Program-made: the position numbers and the translations under genes | Assembly (NCBI RefSeq): GCF_005239225.2 | Contig: NC_133284.1 | Coordinates: 587,770-651,769 of the forward strand | Reading direction: 5' to 3' | Length of the DNA stretch: 64,000 nt | Origin: Populus alba | Lineage: Eukaryota > Streptophyta > Magnoliopsida > Malpighiales > Salicaceae | The notes under the pieces: generated by a model | Told to the model about the DNA's origin: nothing | What the model saw: the letters and a program-made list of their open reading frames with translations, nothing else | Databases searched by the model: none | Part shown: positions 1-12,795 of the stretch, in pieces | How positions within the stretch are numbered: the stretch's first letter is position 1 | Layout of the letters: the number at the start of each line of letters is the position of its first letter

Positions 1-422
1 AGAAAACATTTTAGTATTGCAGATTGATCGTCTGTATGTCTAACAATCAAGACTCTAATAGCTAATTAACAGATGCTTTGTATGCTATATTTTTATGTGC
101 ATTCTTGTTTCAATCTAGATTGCAATTGATGATGGTTCTAAATTCTCAGCCTATGAGATTATTTATTGTAGAATAATGACTCTGAGGTGCAGAAGCCCTT
201 CTACATATCATAGATGCTAACTTCTAAGTTCCAAATAATAGTTTTTGTTTGAAGGAACTCCAAATGCCTTCATACATGAAACATTTGCCTAAGATGGAAG
301 TCGATCCTGCAATGCTAAACTTTCTTTCTGGAATTTAGTGTGCAAATGCATTGCAGTTCTGAGTTCTGTTAGCCTTGAGACAGCATGAAAAGGAACATCA
401 TGGTTTATTCTTTCTTTTGCAG
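1..422 (+). other. Intron (3' part) of the truncated AAE gene
   Basis: No coding sequence seen. The segment ends in a pyrimidine-rich tract and AG directly before an exon whose counterpart in the downstream paralogue is also preceded by an intron. The paralogue's short 41-bp exon has no visible match here, so the earlier exons lie outside the window. Confidence 0.75.
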
Positions 423-2874
423 TCGAGTCGTAGAAGCTGCTCCACATAAAGCTATTGTGCTCCCTGTGAGTGGGGAAGATGTATGCATTAAATTAAGAGA
501 ACAGGATCAATCTTGGGGAGATTTTCTTGCCAGTGTCAAACACCTTCCAAGGTAATGTGCAAAGCTACTGTTTAAGGGTGGTCTTTCAAGACAATCATTA
601 TCGTTGTTTAGGTAATCATTTAGTATGAATCTGACTAAAAATATCTTGAACTTCAATGGTCTGTGAAAGGCCAAATCATTACTCTCCAGTTTATAATCCA
701 ATAGACTTTCCGACAAACATACTCTTTTCATCTGGAACCACAGGTAACAAAATTGCTTACCAAGTATTTAGTGTTTTCCATACTTTGGCTTTCTGTTGTC
801 TCATAAGTTTTTTACTTGGTCATTGGTCCGAATCAGGAGAACCAAAAGCTATACAATGGACACAGCTTTCGCCAATTCGAGCAGCTAACGACGGATGGGC
901 TTATGTTGATCTTCAAGTTGGAGATGTTTTCTGCTATCCTACAAATCTAGGATGGGTAGCAGGACCAATTGTGCTTTATGAAGCCTTTCTAAGCGGTGCA
1001 ACTTTTGCTCTCTATCATGGATCTCCTCTTGGCGGTGGTTTCGGAAAATTTGTTCAGGTAATGTGTCTGATAATTATTCTGCTTTGCTATAAATTCCATG
1101 TCTCTAGTGACTCCGTGCTTACCCTCAGCTTTAAGCATTCATAACAAATTGGTTGAATTTCTAGAATAAACAGAACAGATTGGGCACCCTTAAAAATCAT
1201 TGAAACCAACAAAAAAAGAAAAACAAATAAGGCAAAAAGCAAAGCAGACCACAGGAGGCAACAGCTGCATGAGTAAACAGCCAAGGCAGGGTGGGTTCTT
1301 CAGTAGGATGAACAAAGCAACTTATCCTTTTCTATTCCACCTGTTCAGGATGCCGGTGTGACTATTCTGGGCACGATCCCATCTATGGTAAAAGCTTGGA
1401 AGAGTACAAATTGCATGGAAGGCTTAAATTGGACAAAGATAAGGTTATCTTTTCTTCCAACTACGGTTAAATCTTTGCTTCCACATTTCCGGGGGACTTG
1501 AAAAAAAAACAAATGCATCTGCAGATCCTTTGTTACTGCTGGAGAAGCCTCTCATGTTGATAATGGCCTCTGGCTTTCTTCAAGAGCTTATTACAAGCCC
1601 ATTATTGAAGTTTGTGGAGGCACGGAGCTTGCATCAAGCTACCTCCAAGGAACTTTATTGCAGCCACAGGCCTTTGGAGCGTTAAGCACTGCCTCAATGG
1701 CTACAGGCGTTGTCATTCTTAACGACAACGGAGTTCCTTATGTAAGAGCGCAAGTGAACAATTTCAAAGATTTCCATGATAAAACAATGGAACTTATCCA
1801 ATGAATGTGCAGATATTTTACCTATTTGGTCTTGTCTGTATTACAGCCAGATGATCAACCATGTGTTGGTGAAGTAGGCTTATTTCCTTTAATCATGGGA
1901 GCATCAGATAGATTGCTTAATGCTGATCATGACAAAATTTACTTCAAGGGAATGCCAATGTTTAAAGGAATGGTATGCTAATTGCTGCTTTTTTTTGACA
2001 TTTCCATCTTTAAGTAGTGTTTGGTTGTCTCAAGACATGAAAAAAAAGATTAGTGGAGTTAGACAGGACATGTGTCCTTGTACCTCTTGTTTTGTTTTGA
2101 AATGACATAAATTCACTTCAAAACTGTCTCATAAACATTCATTTTATATCTTTGTTTCGGTGTCTCCAAACAAATACGTTTCTGCTTCTGTCCAAACTTG
2201 TAAGTAACTAAAATCCTTATCAAGAAGTTGACAGAATTGCCTTCTTATATCCATTAATTTGCAGCAACTCAGGAGACATGGAGATATCATTAAGAGAACT
2301 GCTGGAGGCTATTTCATTGTGCAAGGCAGGGCTGATGACACCATGAATCTTGGTGGCATTAAGGTATTCCATTCTCTAGAACTGCTCCTCTTTCAACTTT
2401 TGTAAGGCTTGTTTTCCAAGTTTTGAACCTCAATTTTTTTTTTTTTCCTGATCATTTGCAGACAAGTTCTGTCGAAATCGAACGTGCGTGTAACAATGTT
2501 GATCAAAACATAGTGGAAAGTATTGCAATAAGTGCAGCACCAGAAGATGGAGGTCCAGAACTCCTTGTGATGTTTGCTGTACTAAAGGAAGGATATAGTT
2601 CAAAACCAGAAGATTTGCAGAAGAAATTCACCAGAGCCATACAGACCAACCTCAATCCTTTGTTCAAGGTTTGTCACTTCCCCTCCACTTGTCAATATAC
2701 TTACATTCTTGAGGTGTTTCTGTAGTGGTAACTGGTAAAGTTTTTGAATGTTTTTGACAGGTAAACCATGTGAGGATTGTCCCCGAGATTCCTAGAACTA
2801 GTTCCAACAAGTTATTAAGGAGAGTTTTAAGGGACCAAATGAAGAAAGAGCTGTCCGTTCGAAGTAGAATATAA
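423..2874 (+). CDS. AAE17/18: Acyl-activating enzyme 17/18-like, 3' nine exons (5'-truncated by window)
   Basis: Member of the ANL (acyl-CoA synthetase) superfamily, which adenylates a carboxylic acid and transfers it to CoA. Exons read by splice sites and by alignment to the next gene: 423-551, 670-743, 837-1057, 1349-1443, 1525-1741, 1847-1972, 2265-2363, 2462-2668, 2761-2874. All nine have exactly the paralogue's lengths and keep frame. Seen: P-loop SSGTTG split over exons 670-743/837-1057, hinge motif [12 protein letters not shown], and the C-terminal NKLLRR segment with the catalytic lysine of the family. The protein ends in SRI, which fits the plant PTS1 pattern, so a peroxisomal location is inferred. 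Arabidopsis AAE18 is known to act on 2,4-DB; the natural substrate is uncertain. No broken exon seen, so the gene is probably functional. The AAE17 versus AAE18 choice is open. Confidence 0.9.
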
Positions 2875-2998
2875 TAGGAACAAGAACGTGTTTGAATATG
2901 AAAATATAAAAATAAATTCATCTCCGAAGTATTTTTAAAGTAGTTTTTTGTTTAAAAACACAAGGAGAACCCATCTCTTCTGTCTCATCCAAGGCTTG
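2875..2998 (+). other. 3' UTR / intergenic spacer of first AAE gene
   Basis: AT-rich sequence after the stop codon with AATAAA-like runs near 2910. No gene. It ends abruptly at the LTR terminus TGTCGCGACC. Confidence 0.6.
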
Positions 2999-5350
2999 TG
3001 TCGCGACCCGATTCCCGGATTCATGACCGGTATATAGGCAAGGTTTCTATCTAAGGTTCCATACCTATACAAATCCAAACTTACATACAATCTTATCCTT
3101 TAAACAACTCAATTAGAGTTCAACGCAGGACTAATAATAAAACTAATTCATAATATAATTTAATTGTCTTAATACAAGAGTTAATATAATTTCATAGTTT
3201 TGAAGCACTAACTTGACATAAAAAGAAGGTATAATTACAACCAAAAAGCAGGTTTGGAAGGTTCAACAAAAATAACTTGCTATCAAGCTATAAACCTGAA
3301 AATAATAATAATGAGAGGGTGAGTTCAACAACTCAATGAGTAGATAATATTCAATACACACACACACGAGGTAATACAACAATGAAAATATATATACAAT
3401 TATGACTCTAGGTTCTTATAGAAATGTTTCTCAAATAGGCCATAATAAGAAGATCATATGGTAAAGCTTGTCAGAAAATCAAAATGTAATAAGCATGAGG
3501 CTTCGTACTGTGGGATGATCAGTCCACACAGGTTGGTGACTGCCTCGATCAATTAGGGTTCAGATACGATGTGCACAAAGATTAACACTACCCTGTTAGC
3601 ATGGGTATTCTGATTGACATACCATAGGTTCATAATCATAATCAAACAAACATATTCATATCTCAAAGCTCAACTTATGACATCAATCAAATGAGGAGCT
3701 ATCAATTCAGAAGTCAATTCAAAATATATACTAGTTCATATCAAGAATTCAGATTCAATAATTGATCATACTTTATCTTAACAAGAATAATAATCAACAT
3801 ATTATTATCAAGAAGCATGATCCAATTCATATTAACAAATCAAATATTTATAATATTTCTCATGCATAAAAAAAATTATCCACTCACTTGACTCAAAAGC
3901 AAATAGAAATCAAAAGCAAACACTGAAGACAATTCTACTAACGTCCTGTCAGTAGAATATCAGGATTATCTGAATACAAAGGAGACATATTCAAGAACAA
4001 CTTGAAAGAACATTTAACCTATTTAATACACTTAACTAAGGGTGTATTCCGTAACCCTATATGTTTTTGAACTAACTAGTTAATTTTCTTAAAAACCCAA
4101 AAATTAACAGTTTTCCTGAAATCTAATCCATAATAAAACAAATAACAAGACTTAATAATAATTCACTAAATAACCCTTATTTATTCATCAAACCAATATG
4201 AAAAAGCTAATATTACAGCTAGGGACCAATCTAGAATTTATTAAACTTTTAGGGCCAAATTGTAATTTTTGTCTAATTGGAGGACCAAACTAAACATATC
4301 ATAAATTCATGAATATAGTGGAATTATGTCCATAATTCATCCTCATTTCTGTCAAAAATCTCTAATTATGCTCCAGGGACCATTCTGGAATTTTTTCAAA
4401 AAACTTTAGGGTCAAATTGTAATTTTTGTCAAATGGAGGACCGAACTAAAATTTGTCATAAATCCATGAAAATACTGAAATTATGACCATAATTAATCCT
4501 TAATTCTGTCCAAAATATCTCATTATGCTCCAAGGACCATTCTGGAATTTTTCCAAATTTTTAGGGTCAAATTGTAATTTTTATCAAATGGAGGACCAAA
4601 CTAAAATTGTCATAAATACATGACTATACTGAAATTCTGACCATAATTAACGCTTAATTCTGTCCAGAATATCTCATTATGCTTTACGGACCATTCTGGA
4701 TTTTTACCAATTTTTTAGGGTCAAATGGTAATTGTTGTCAAATTGGAGGACCAAATTGAAAGTTTTAAAATTTCATAACTATACAGTAATTCTGCGCATA
4801 ATTCATATGTTATTCTATTCAGAATCTCGGAATATGCTCCAGGGACCAATCTGTAATTTTTCAAAGTTTATGGACCAAACTGTAATGTTTGCAAATTGAG
4901 AGACCAAATTGAATTTTCTTCATCTTCAACCTCAAACCCAGAATTTTCACAGATTGCCTACTATTATCCCCTATTTCTAACATAAATTCACAATTCAAAC
5001 AAAATCATAACTCAAAATCATCATTTTTATCTACAATATCTCAAATTCAACTTAACAATCCATTACCCGCAATAATCAACAATATAACATTCAAATTAAT
5101 CCATCAATAAACTCTAAACACAATTCTCAAAACCCTAACATTCATCAAAACCGAAATTTAAACTTCAATAACACATATTTATATATTTAAATCTTACCTT
5201 TAAACTTATTTCCTCTAACTCCCTTTCTTTATCCTTTATTTTCCGGTTTCTTCTTCTTCTTCTTCTTCTTCCTCCTCCCTTCTCTCCTGCCGGTTTTCTC
5301 TCAAAATTTTCAGATCTTTTTTTTTTTATTTATATTTATCAAGTTTGTTG
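2999..5350 (-). mobile_element. LTR-retrotransposon LTR (probably solo), minus orientation
   Basis: On the minus strand the element ends in GGGTCGCGACA, close to the end GGGTCATGACA of the LTR at 14868-16820. Both also share an internal block with a 'GATCATCCCACAG'-type motif, so they are related family members in opposite orientation. A minus-strand TATAAATA near 5325-5335 is followed by a purine-rich leader (CTT/CTC runs at 5240-5290 on the + strand), as in an LTR promoter and R region. The upstream (U3) end could not be fixed, so the right boundary is approximate. No PBS or internal genes are seen, which favours a solo LTR. Confidence 0.65.
4221..4900. repeat. About 155-bp tandem repeat, ~4.5 units, inside the LTR
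   Basis: Units start at 4221, 4375, 4532, 4686 and 4841, each with a form of AGGGACCAWTCTGGAA, then 'GGGTCAAATTGTAATTTTTGTC' split as a variable part, then GGAGGACCAAACT and an AT-rich tail. Spacing is 154-157 bp. The units differ by several substitutions, so the array is not new. Confidence 0.85.
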
Positions 5351-5932
5351 AATTATTACAATACTCTTCATTCATTTATTCCTACATCTAAGCCTTCAAG
5401 GCTTTCTAGCCTTTTTCTATCCCTTTAATTCAAAGCTGTAGCTTGGTTCTTTGATAAGTAATGCTGTTTTGCTTTCTTGATTCAAAAACAAATGTAAAAT
5501 GTCTATGCAATTTTATTGTTTAGTAAATTTATGGAGTGGCTAACAATGGATTTCTGATTTTAGTGGTGATGATTTCCTTACACTTGTGAGAAAGGCAAGG
5601 GTTAAAATGGAGAATTTGATGTTAGAAATTGCTAGCTTACAAGGGGAGATCAGAGTAGGCCATCGTGGAAATATAATTCCATTGCCTTGGTCAGCTGCCA
5701 ATCGGCCACACTTACGTTTAAATCAGAGTAGGCCAATATAATTTAAATCAATTTTTATGGAAGTAGTAAGTACAAAACAGGTGCCCACTCGTGGTCACCT
5801 GCCAGTCTGCCACACTTACGTTTCACCTACTTTATTAATTCACAATGTCTTAAATAAGGACACGAACCATAGCCAAGCAAGCATAGGAATTAACCAAATT
5901 CTGTGTGTGCGTGTGTGTTTGAGAGAGAGGTC
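5351..5932 (+). promoter_or_regulatory. Upstream region of second AAE gene
   Basis: No confident gene. An imperfect direct repeat (GCCACACTTACGTTT at about 5705 and 5810) and a TTAAATAA TATA-like element near 5850 precede a GTGTGT/GAGAGA leader and the start codon. An exon-like open stretch at about 5564-5690 is treated under findings. Confidence 0.45.
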
Positions 5933-8900
5933 ATGATGGAGAAGAAGAAGAGCATAACTGAAGTGGGAGTTGCTGATATAATCAAGGCAGGTTTGTCTGT
6001 GGAAGAGGAGGCTAAAGAATTCTACAGAATCCTCAAAGAAACAATTGGTGAAGCAAAAGGGTTAGACCCAAGAGAGGTTTGGAGGAAAGTGGTGGATAAT
6101 AGAGTGCTAAAACCATGGCATCCTCATGGAGTGCATCAACTTGTTTATTACTCTGTCTATTCTCATTGGGATTCCTCAACCAAGGGCCCTCCTCTTTATT
6201 GGTTTCCTTCTCTGTAATGTTTCTCTCTTTCTCTGGTTTCATCCATGGTTTCTTGATTATTTTCATCATTGTGCTGTTTTTTTTCTTTGTTTCTTTCTCT
6301 GTTTGGATTTCTTGATCGATGATTGACGACAAGCAGATGTCGTTTTCTTGAACTACAGAGTCGTTGACCATGTTAGTCTAGGGAAAGTTACGTGTGTGAT
6401 CCTCCAAGTTTCCGAATTTGGTCATATTAACCCCTATATCACATATTTTCAATCATGGGTCCGTACAATATATGTCCATTAGATGGATGCCATGTGCTCC
6501 CATAGGTACACTTATGTGTGGATGGAGGGGCAAATATGGCTAGGAATTGAAACTATGAGGACTGAGATGCCCAGAATTATAGTAGAGGGGCTAATGTGAT
6601 CTACCTCCTAAACTTGGGGGGCCATGCGAGTAATTTACACTCGGTACTATGGTCAGTTCAACCCATGCTAATGCCAATAATTTCTGCTGCTAAATTTTGT
6701 TTGCTCTATAAGTTGCACTAGAAGTTGGTGTACATCTTGGCTTTCATATATAGAGTACAGTTGAAGGTAGATTCCTGTTGATGCCTCAAATTCGTTATAT
6801 GTTATAGAGGGTCAAGGAAATGCTTGATCAATATGTGAAAGTGTGTGGTTTTTAATATTTTCCCTTCCTAACTGATTTAGTTATTGAAATGATATTTTAA
6901 ATGGTAGACACGAATCTAGACGGGCGAACTTGGGACGTGTAATGGAGATTCATGGTCCGAAGCTTTTAGGATCTGAATACAAGGATCCTATAAAAAGTTT
7001 TAGCCTCTTTCAGAAATTCTCTGTTGAACATCCTGAGGTAAATAAGGACTATTGCCATATGAACATAACATTTTAGGTACATTTAGTTATGATTTTCAGA
7101 ATGCGGTATATTTCAAGGTTCATTTCCTTATTCAATGTAGTGTTTGCAAATGATTTCCAGGCTTATTGGTCAATTGTTCTGAAGGAGCTTTCAGTTGTAT
7201 TTCATGAACCGCCAAAGTGCATTCTCGACACAACTGACAAATCCAAACCTGGAGGAACATGGCTTCCAGGTTCTGTTCTGAATATTGCTGAATGCTGCCT
7301 GCAACCTGCAAGCCATCCTAGTAAAAAGGATGATGACGTGGCTATTGTCTGGAGGGATGAAATGGATGAATCTGTTTTGCACCAGTTGAAACTGAAAGAA
7401 TTTCGAGAACAAGTAATGTAATGCTTCATGTGCCTGCACCATTCATGTTTAATTTTTGTTTTATCATGCTATGACAAGCTGCACCATGTTTAGGTTTTTG
7501 ACGGCAATGAGTAACTGTTATAAATGATTTCTTTTGCATGAATATGTGATTCTTATCCCACAATTGGTTTTAAAAGAAGTTAAAGAACATATGGAGTCCT
7601 AATTTCTTACACTGTGTATCATGAGAAGAATGGTCCTTGACCAGTGCTGTAAACGAAACATGGCGCAGGTTGGTGGCCAATGCACTAGATACAACATTTA
7701 CAAAGGGTGATGCAATTGCTATTGATATGCCAATGACAGTCAATGCAGTTATTATATACTTGGCCATTGTATTAGCAGGATTTGTTGTTGTATCTATAGC
7801 TGACAGCTTTGCAGCTAAAGAAATTGCTACTCGTTTACGTGTCTCCAATGCAAAGGGTATCTTCACTCAGGTGAGATTTCGCTGTCATAGGTCTCAATGT
7901 GTCCATTGCTTTTCTGCTTTGAATATTTTTTTTTTCCTGCCACCTTTAACTACAGTAATAGCTGCAGAGGGTAAGGAATAAGGATACCTGCTTAGCAAAT
8001 AGTGTGTGGTTTCTGTTTAATGATCAAAAGATTGAAGTGGTCTGAGATTTCTGTTAGCAGATATTGCTTCTTTCTGCGTTCTGTTTTAGACTCTGATTCC
8101 TAACTTCAATCATGTTTCAGGATTTTATTCTCAGAGGAGGTCGAAAATTTCCTTTGTACAGGTAAAGACTACCCCACTCTTATTATTATATCGTTATGAT
8201 GGGGACGAACTTTCTGTTTAAAACTGATCTTTCCTTAAGTGAGACCCTGAAAATGTTGTTCCTATCAAAACTTGCTAAATTTGGGGTGATATTGGAGAAC
8301 AAACCCTATCAGATGCTCTTATATAGATTGCGGCTATGTGCCAAACTTTCATGCTAAACACACTCCTTCTCTTTTGCAGTCGTGTTGTAGAAGCTAATTC
8401 TTGCAAGGCTATTGTGATCCCTGTGATTGGAAATGATTTAGGGCTTCAATTAAGAAATCAGGATCAGACATGGATAGATTTTTTGTCCAGTGTCAATCAC
8501 CTTCCAAGGTAATGTTTGCGGTTACAAATTGAAGCAGTGTATTGTATATTTGTATTCGTAATGGAAGGTTTATCTTTATTAACATGTTTCACTACTCTGT
8601 TTTATATTTTAATCTGTTGTGCCAATTGTAACAGTATTCATTCCCTGACAGGCCAAATTATTACTCTCCTGTTTATCAACCAGTAGACTCTCTGACTAAT
8701 ATACTTTTCTCATCCGGAACCACAGGTAGAGAAATGTTTGATATGCTTATTTTCTTACTTGTGTTTCCTCTTCCCTATTATCAACTGATTATCAAGCTTA
8801 TTTATTGGTCTAAATCAGGGGATCCAAAAGCTATAGGATGGACACATCTTTCACCAATTCGATGTTCTGAGGATGCATGGGCTCACTTGGACATTCAAGA

Positions 8901-11074
8901 TGGTGATGTCTACTGCTGGCCGACGAATTTAGGGTGGGTGATGGGACCAATTTTACTTTATTCCACCTTTTTATGTGGCGCAACTCTTGCCCTCTTCCAT
9001 GGGTCTCCTCTTAGCCGGGGGTTCGGAAAGTTCGTTCAGGTATTATCTGCTGTGTGTTTCTTTGATAAAATCTAATGCTGTCCCTCAAAATCTAGTGTTG
9101 TCCCACAAAGCATGATTTTTGTTACATGAAGCTGTTAAATACCAGCTTGAGCTACAGGTATTAAACATCAGACAACACTACATAATCCACTTGCAGCAGA
9201 AACATTGCCATTCCCTAGCCAACCATTGCCTTATCATTCTTTTCAGGATGCAGGAGTTACTGTTTTGGGTACAGTTCCAAGCATAGTAAAAGCTTGGAAG
9301 AGTACGAACTGTATGGAGGGCTTAGATTGGACAAAGTTGAAGTAATTTTCGCCTTCAAAAGAAATTAATTTTTGCACATGGTTTTCAGGAAAAATATGAC
9401 TTAAAAAATGCATGTGCAGATCCTTTTGTAGTACTGGTGAGGCCTCAAATGTTGACGATGACCTTTGGCTTTCTTCGAGAGCTTATTACAAGCCCATGAT
9501 TGAATGTTGTGGAGGCACAGAGCTTGCATCATCTTACATCCAAGGAAGTCCATTGCAGCCACAAGCTTTTGGAGCATTTAGCACTGCATCGATGACAGCA
9601 GGCTTTGTCATCCTTGATGAAAATGGTGTTTCTTATGTAAGATAACTTTAATGTTCAACTGTTGTTCTGGGTCCAATTTTTATTTCTACCATTGCAAACC
9701 AACCTGTGTGACCTGTCACTGGATCATATCAGTATGATCTTAGTGCCAGGTGGGAGATTACAAGAATTGTCATGATAACAAAATAAATGTGAATGAGTCA
9801 AAGTGAAGGACTGACATGTTCATTTCTGTTTTATACATATGTATCTGATTTCTTTGATCTATTGCAGCCAGATGACATGCCTTGTGTTGGTGAAGTGGGT
9901 TTATTCCCTCTATATCTGGGAGCAAGTGATAGATTGCTCAATGCTGATCATGACAAAGTTTACTTCAAAGGAATGCCGATGTATAAGGGAATGGTACATA
10001 TTTTCCGTTCTTACAATATGCTATTATTCCTCATGGAACATATTCTTGAATGTTCGGTTATGGTCCAATTACAATTCCATACAGAGCTGTTTGTATATAC
10101 TTGGTTATAACATTAGCATCCTACCTAAAAGGCAAATTTGGAGATATGTTCATGTACTATTACAAGGAGATACCTAGTCCTGATATAGTTAGACATTTAG
10201 ACATTCCATTCCTTGTTTCACCAAGATTAGGAGACCTGCTTAGCTGGTTTCTTAGCATTGTCAGGGTTTATGATCATATAAAACTGGACTCATAGGTCTT
10301 TAATGACTTGGCACATGCATTTGCAGCAACTTAGGAGACATGGAGACATCATTAAGCGAACAGTTGGAGGCTATTTTGTTGTACAAGGCCGGGCAGATGA
10401 CACTATGAATCTTGGTGGAATTAAGGTACAGCATTCTCTATGGACAGGATTGTACTTCAGTTTTGTCCCTCCTAATAGGCTTTTGGCATGGCATGCTTCC
10501 TGACTCTTGAATGACCTTCGCCTGTATCCCTTGTGTTTCCTTTGGAATGCTTGGGACCAATTTCGGAATTTTAAAATCTTGAGTCTTTCTTGATATACAG
10601 ACAAGTTCTGTTGAAATCGAGCGTGTCTGTGACCGTGCTGAAGAAAGCATCATGGAGACTGCCGCTATCAGTGTAGCACCAGTAGATGGGGGCCCAGAGC
10701 TATTGATAATTTTTGTGGTACTAAAGAAAGGATTTGATGGGGAACCAGACAAGTTGAAGATGAAATTCTCAAAAGCCATCCAAAGCAATCTCAACCCTTT
10801 GTTTAAGGTTTGACTCTGAATTTATGTTTTCTTCATTCACATGACATCTGGTTTGGACACCTTGGCTTCTAGGCTACTCTACACGGCTGTTTTAAAGTTT
10901 AAACCATGATGTTGTTTGGGTTCCTAACTTGATTGTTTCCATATTCTTGGCTGTTGACAGGTGAGCTTCGTTAAGATTGTTCCTGAGTTTCCCCGAACTG
11001 CTTCTAACAAGTTACTAAGGAGAGTTTTGAGGGACCAAATGAAGCATGAGCTATCAGTTCGGAGTAAAATTTAG
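5933..11074 (+). CDS. AAE17/18: Acyl-activating enzyme 17/18-like, complete, peroxisomal
   Basis: ANL-superfamily acyl-CoA synthetase, complete in 14 exons: 5933-6213, 6908-7037, 7161-7417, 7669-7870, 8121-8161, 8380-8508, 8652-8725, 8819-9039, 9247-9341, 9420-9636, 9868-9993, 10327-10425, 10601-10807, 10961-11074. They sum to 2193 nt (730 residues), the usual AAE17/18 length. The N-terminal acetyl-CoA-synthetase-like cap (residues about 60-190) is followed by the P-loop SSGTTG (367-372), [13 protein letters not shown] (612-624) and the C-terminal lysine K710 in NKLLRR. The last three residues, SKI, fit PTS1, so it is probably peroxisomal. Start: the first of two adjacent ATGs is chosen; an upstream in-frame ATG at 5903 would add a low-complexity tail unlike the family. 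It forms a tandem pair with the gene at 423-2874. A Copia element sits in its 3' UTR. Substrate unknown; AAE18 activates 2,4-DB in Arabidopsis. Confidence 0.93.
6381..6638. mobile_element. MITE-like element in intron 1 of second AAE gene
   Basis: About 258 bp with imperfect terminal inverted repeats of roughly 55 bp. The left end runs GAAAGTTACGTGTGTG, then CCTCCAAGTTT, then TCATATTAACCCCT. The reverse complement of the right end gives TAAATTACTCGCATGG, CCCCAAGTTT and TCACATTAGCCCCT. No protein coding. A clear target duplication was not found, so the superfamily is unassigned. Confidence 0.6.
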
Positions 11075-11092
11075 TAGAAGCATCTTTAAAAT

Positions 11093-11434
11093 TGTTGCAC
11101 TTAAACTCAATCTAGAAGGTCAAGGAAAGCAACCATCGCCCAGCTAACCACCAGCTGTCATCGACCAGCCACCAGCTGCCACCGCCTAGCCACATGCTAC
11201 CAGCCGCCTTCACACCTAAAAGTTTGAATTTTCGTGTTTTGAATTTGTGTATAAATAGGCTGCTAAGCTTATGTTATTTTGTGTGGAGAGTTTAGAGAGA
11301 AACACTAGATATAGAGAGAAAGGGCGTGTATTAAGCTTTTGTGTTATTGTAAGCTTTTGTTCTTGAAATAAAACTTTGTGTTTTATCCCCTCTGAGTGTT
11401 TCAAAGCCATCACCAGTGGTTTCTCCCACCAACA
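11093..11434 (+). repeat. 5' LTR of Copia element
   Basis: 342 bp starting TGTTGCACTT and ending CCCACCAACA. TATAAATAG near 11251-11259 is a good promoter TATA box. CACCAGC/CACCGCC-type short repeats fill the U3 part. The partner is the split 3' LTR. Confidence 0.93.
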
Positions 11435-11436
11435 AT

Positions 11437-11448
11437 TGGTATCAGAGC
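11437..11448 (+). promoter_or_regulatory. Primer binding site, initiator tRNA-Met type
   Basis: TGGTATCAGAGC lies two bases after the 5' LTR. This is the classic plant Copia PBS, complementary to the 3' end of tRNA-iMet. Confidence 0.95.
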
Positions 11449-11950
11449 CCTGTTCGTCAAAAAACAGAAGTGTTTTGGGATATACCTGAATTTTCAAAGT
11501 TGTCAAAAACAAGTTTTGATCATTCCATAGTGTAGAGCTCATCCATACGAACTCACTGGTGCAAGAATCAACGTCATCGGAGCCCGTGGTGAGCCACACA
11601 TGCCGTCTGAAGATTCTGCACAGTTCGCCCACACGGGCCAGAGGTAGACGACGACTGAGCCAGACGCGCGCCCTATTTGAGCCGTTTAAGCTGAGCCGCC
11701 ATCAAGCAGCAGCCGAGCCGACAAAATATTCCCGGTTCGACCCCAGGGAACCGCCCGCCGTACATAATCGATTTTTTGACCTGTTCACCTCATTTTTGAC
11801 CCGATTTATAAAAAGTTAGACCGGTTCCCTACTATTTGGACCATTCCAGATGGATCTAAAGTGTCCGTTTTGCCAAATTCGGCTCCCAGAAGGTGATATA
11901 GTCATTCAAAGAGCAAAATGACTATAAAAAAGTACATAAACACTCATCCC

Positions 11951-12640
11951 GAAGCTGACCAAAGACAACTATGATAGTTGGTGCATCAGATTGAAGGCAT
12001 TCCTTGGTTCACAAGAGTGTTTAGATATTGTACAATATGGTTATGATGAACCAGAGTCCAAAGAAGCAGAAGATGCTCTACAAGAGGCACAAAAGCAAGC
12101 CCTGAAAGTCAACAGAAAGAAAGACAACAAAGCAAAGACCATCATCTATCAAGGTCTTGATGAAGACACATTCGAGATCATTGCTTCCACTGAAACATCA
12201 AAAGACATATGAGAGGCTCTCCAATAAAAATACAAAGGTGCTGACAGAATCAAGAAGATTTATCTTCAATCTTTACGAGGTGAATTTGAAATACTACAGA
12301 TGAAGTCCTTGGAATCTATTTCTGATTATCACACAAGAATTATGGTGATAGTCAATCAGATGAGAAGAAATGGAGAAGCCATCATAGATTCTCGAATTAC
12401 TGAGAAAATTTTGAGATCCCTAGATCCAAAATTTGATTTTTTTGTTGTCGCTATTGAAGAGTCCAAAGAAGTGGACAAGTTGACGGTGGATAAGCTTATG
12501 AGTTCTTTGCAAGCTCATGAGCAAAAGATTATAAAGTGAAATAGAGATAAGGCCATTGAGCATGCCTTACAAGCAAAGCTGTCTCTCAAGGACAAATATG
12601 AGCAAGGGGAGACTTCAACAAGTGGATATACCACTCAAGC
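11951..12640 (+). pseudogene. Copia gag remnant (UBN2/DUF4219 type)
   Basis: The capsid-like reading frame starts around LTKDNYDSWCIRLKAFLGS and continues through KTIIYQGLDEDTFEIIA. TGA replaces an expected Trp codon (KDI*EAL), a TAA follows shortly, and another stop follows KIIK near 12538. The remaining frame (YHTRIMVIVNQMRRNGE, ITEKILRSLDPKFDF) is typical of plant Copia gag. The segment 11449-11950 between PBS and gag shows no conserved coding. Nonfunctional. Confidence 0.85.
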
Positions 12641-12795
12641 AAGAAGTCAACAATCCTAGAGGAAGAGGATCTTGGAATACAAGCTTTAGAGGAAGAGGTG
12701 GTAGAAACACCACCAACGAAGGTTGAGGACAACAAGCATTCACTCCTAGAGGAAGAGGAGGCGGTTACAATAACCATGACAAGAGGAATATCCAA

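Noticed and set aside
656..1144. 162-codon ORF as a separate gene
   Set aside because: It is two AAE exons read through an intron; splice sites and the paralogue define the real exons.
5903..5932. Upstream ATG extending the AAE protein by ten residues
   Set aside because: The added residues ([10 protein letters not shown]) come from the GT/GA-rich leader and do not look like the family N-terminus; the ATGATGG start is preferred.
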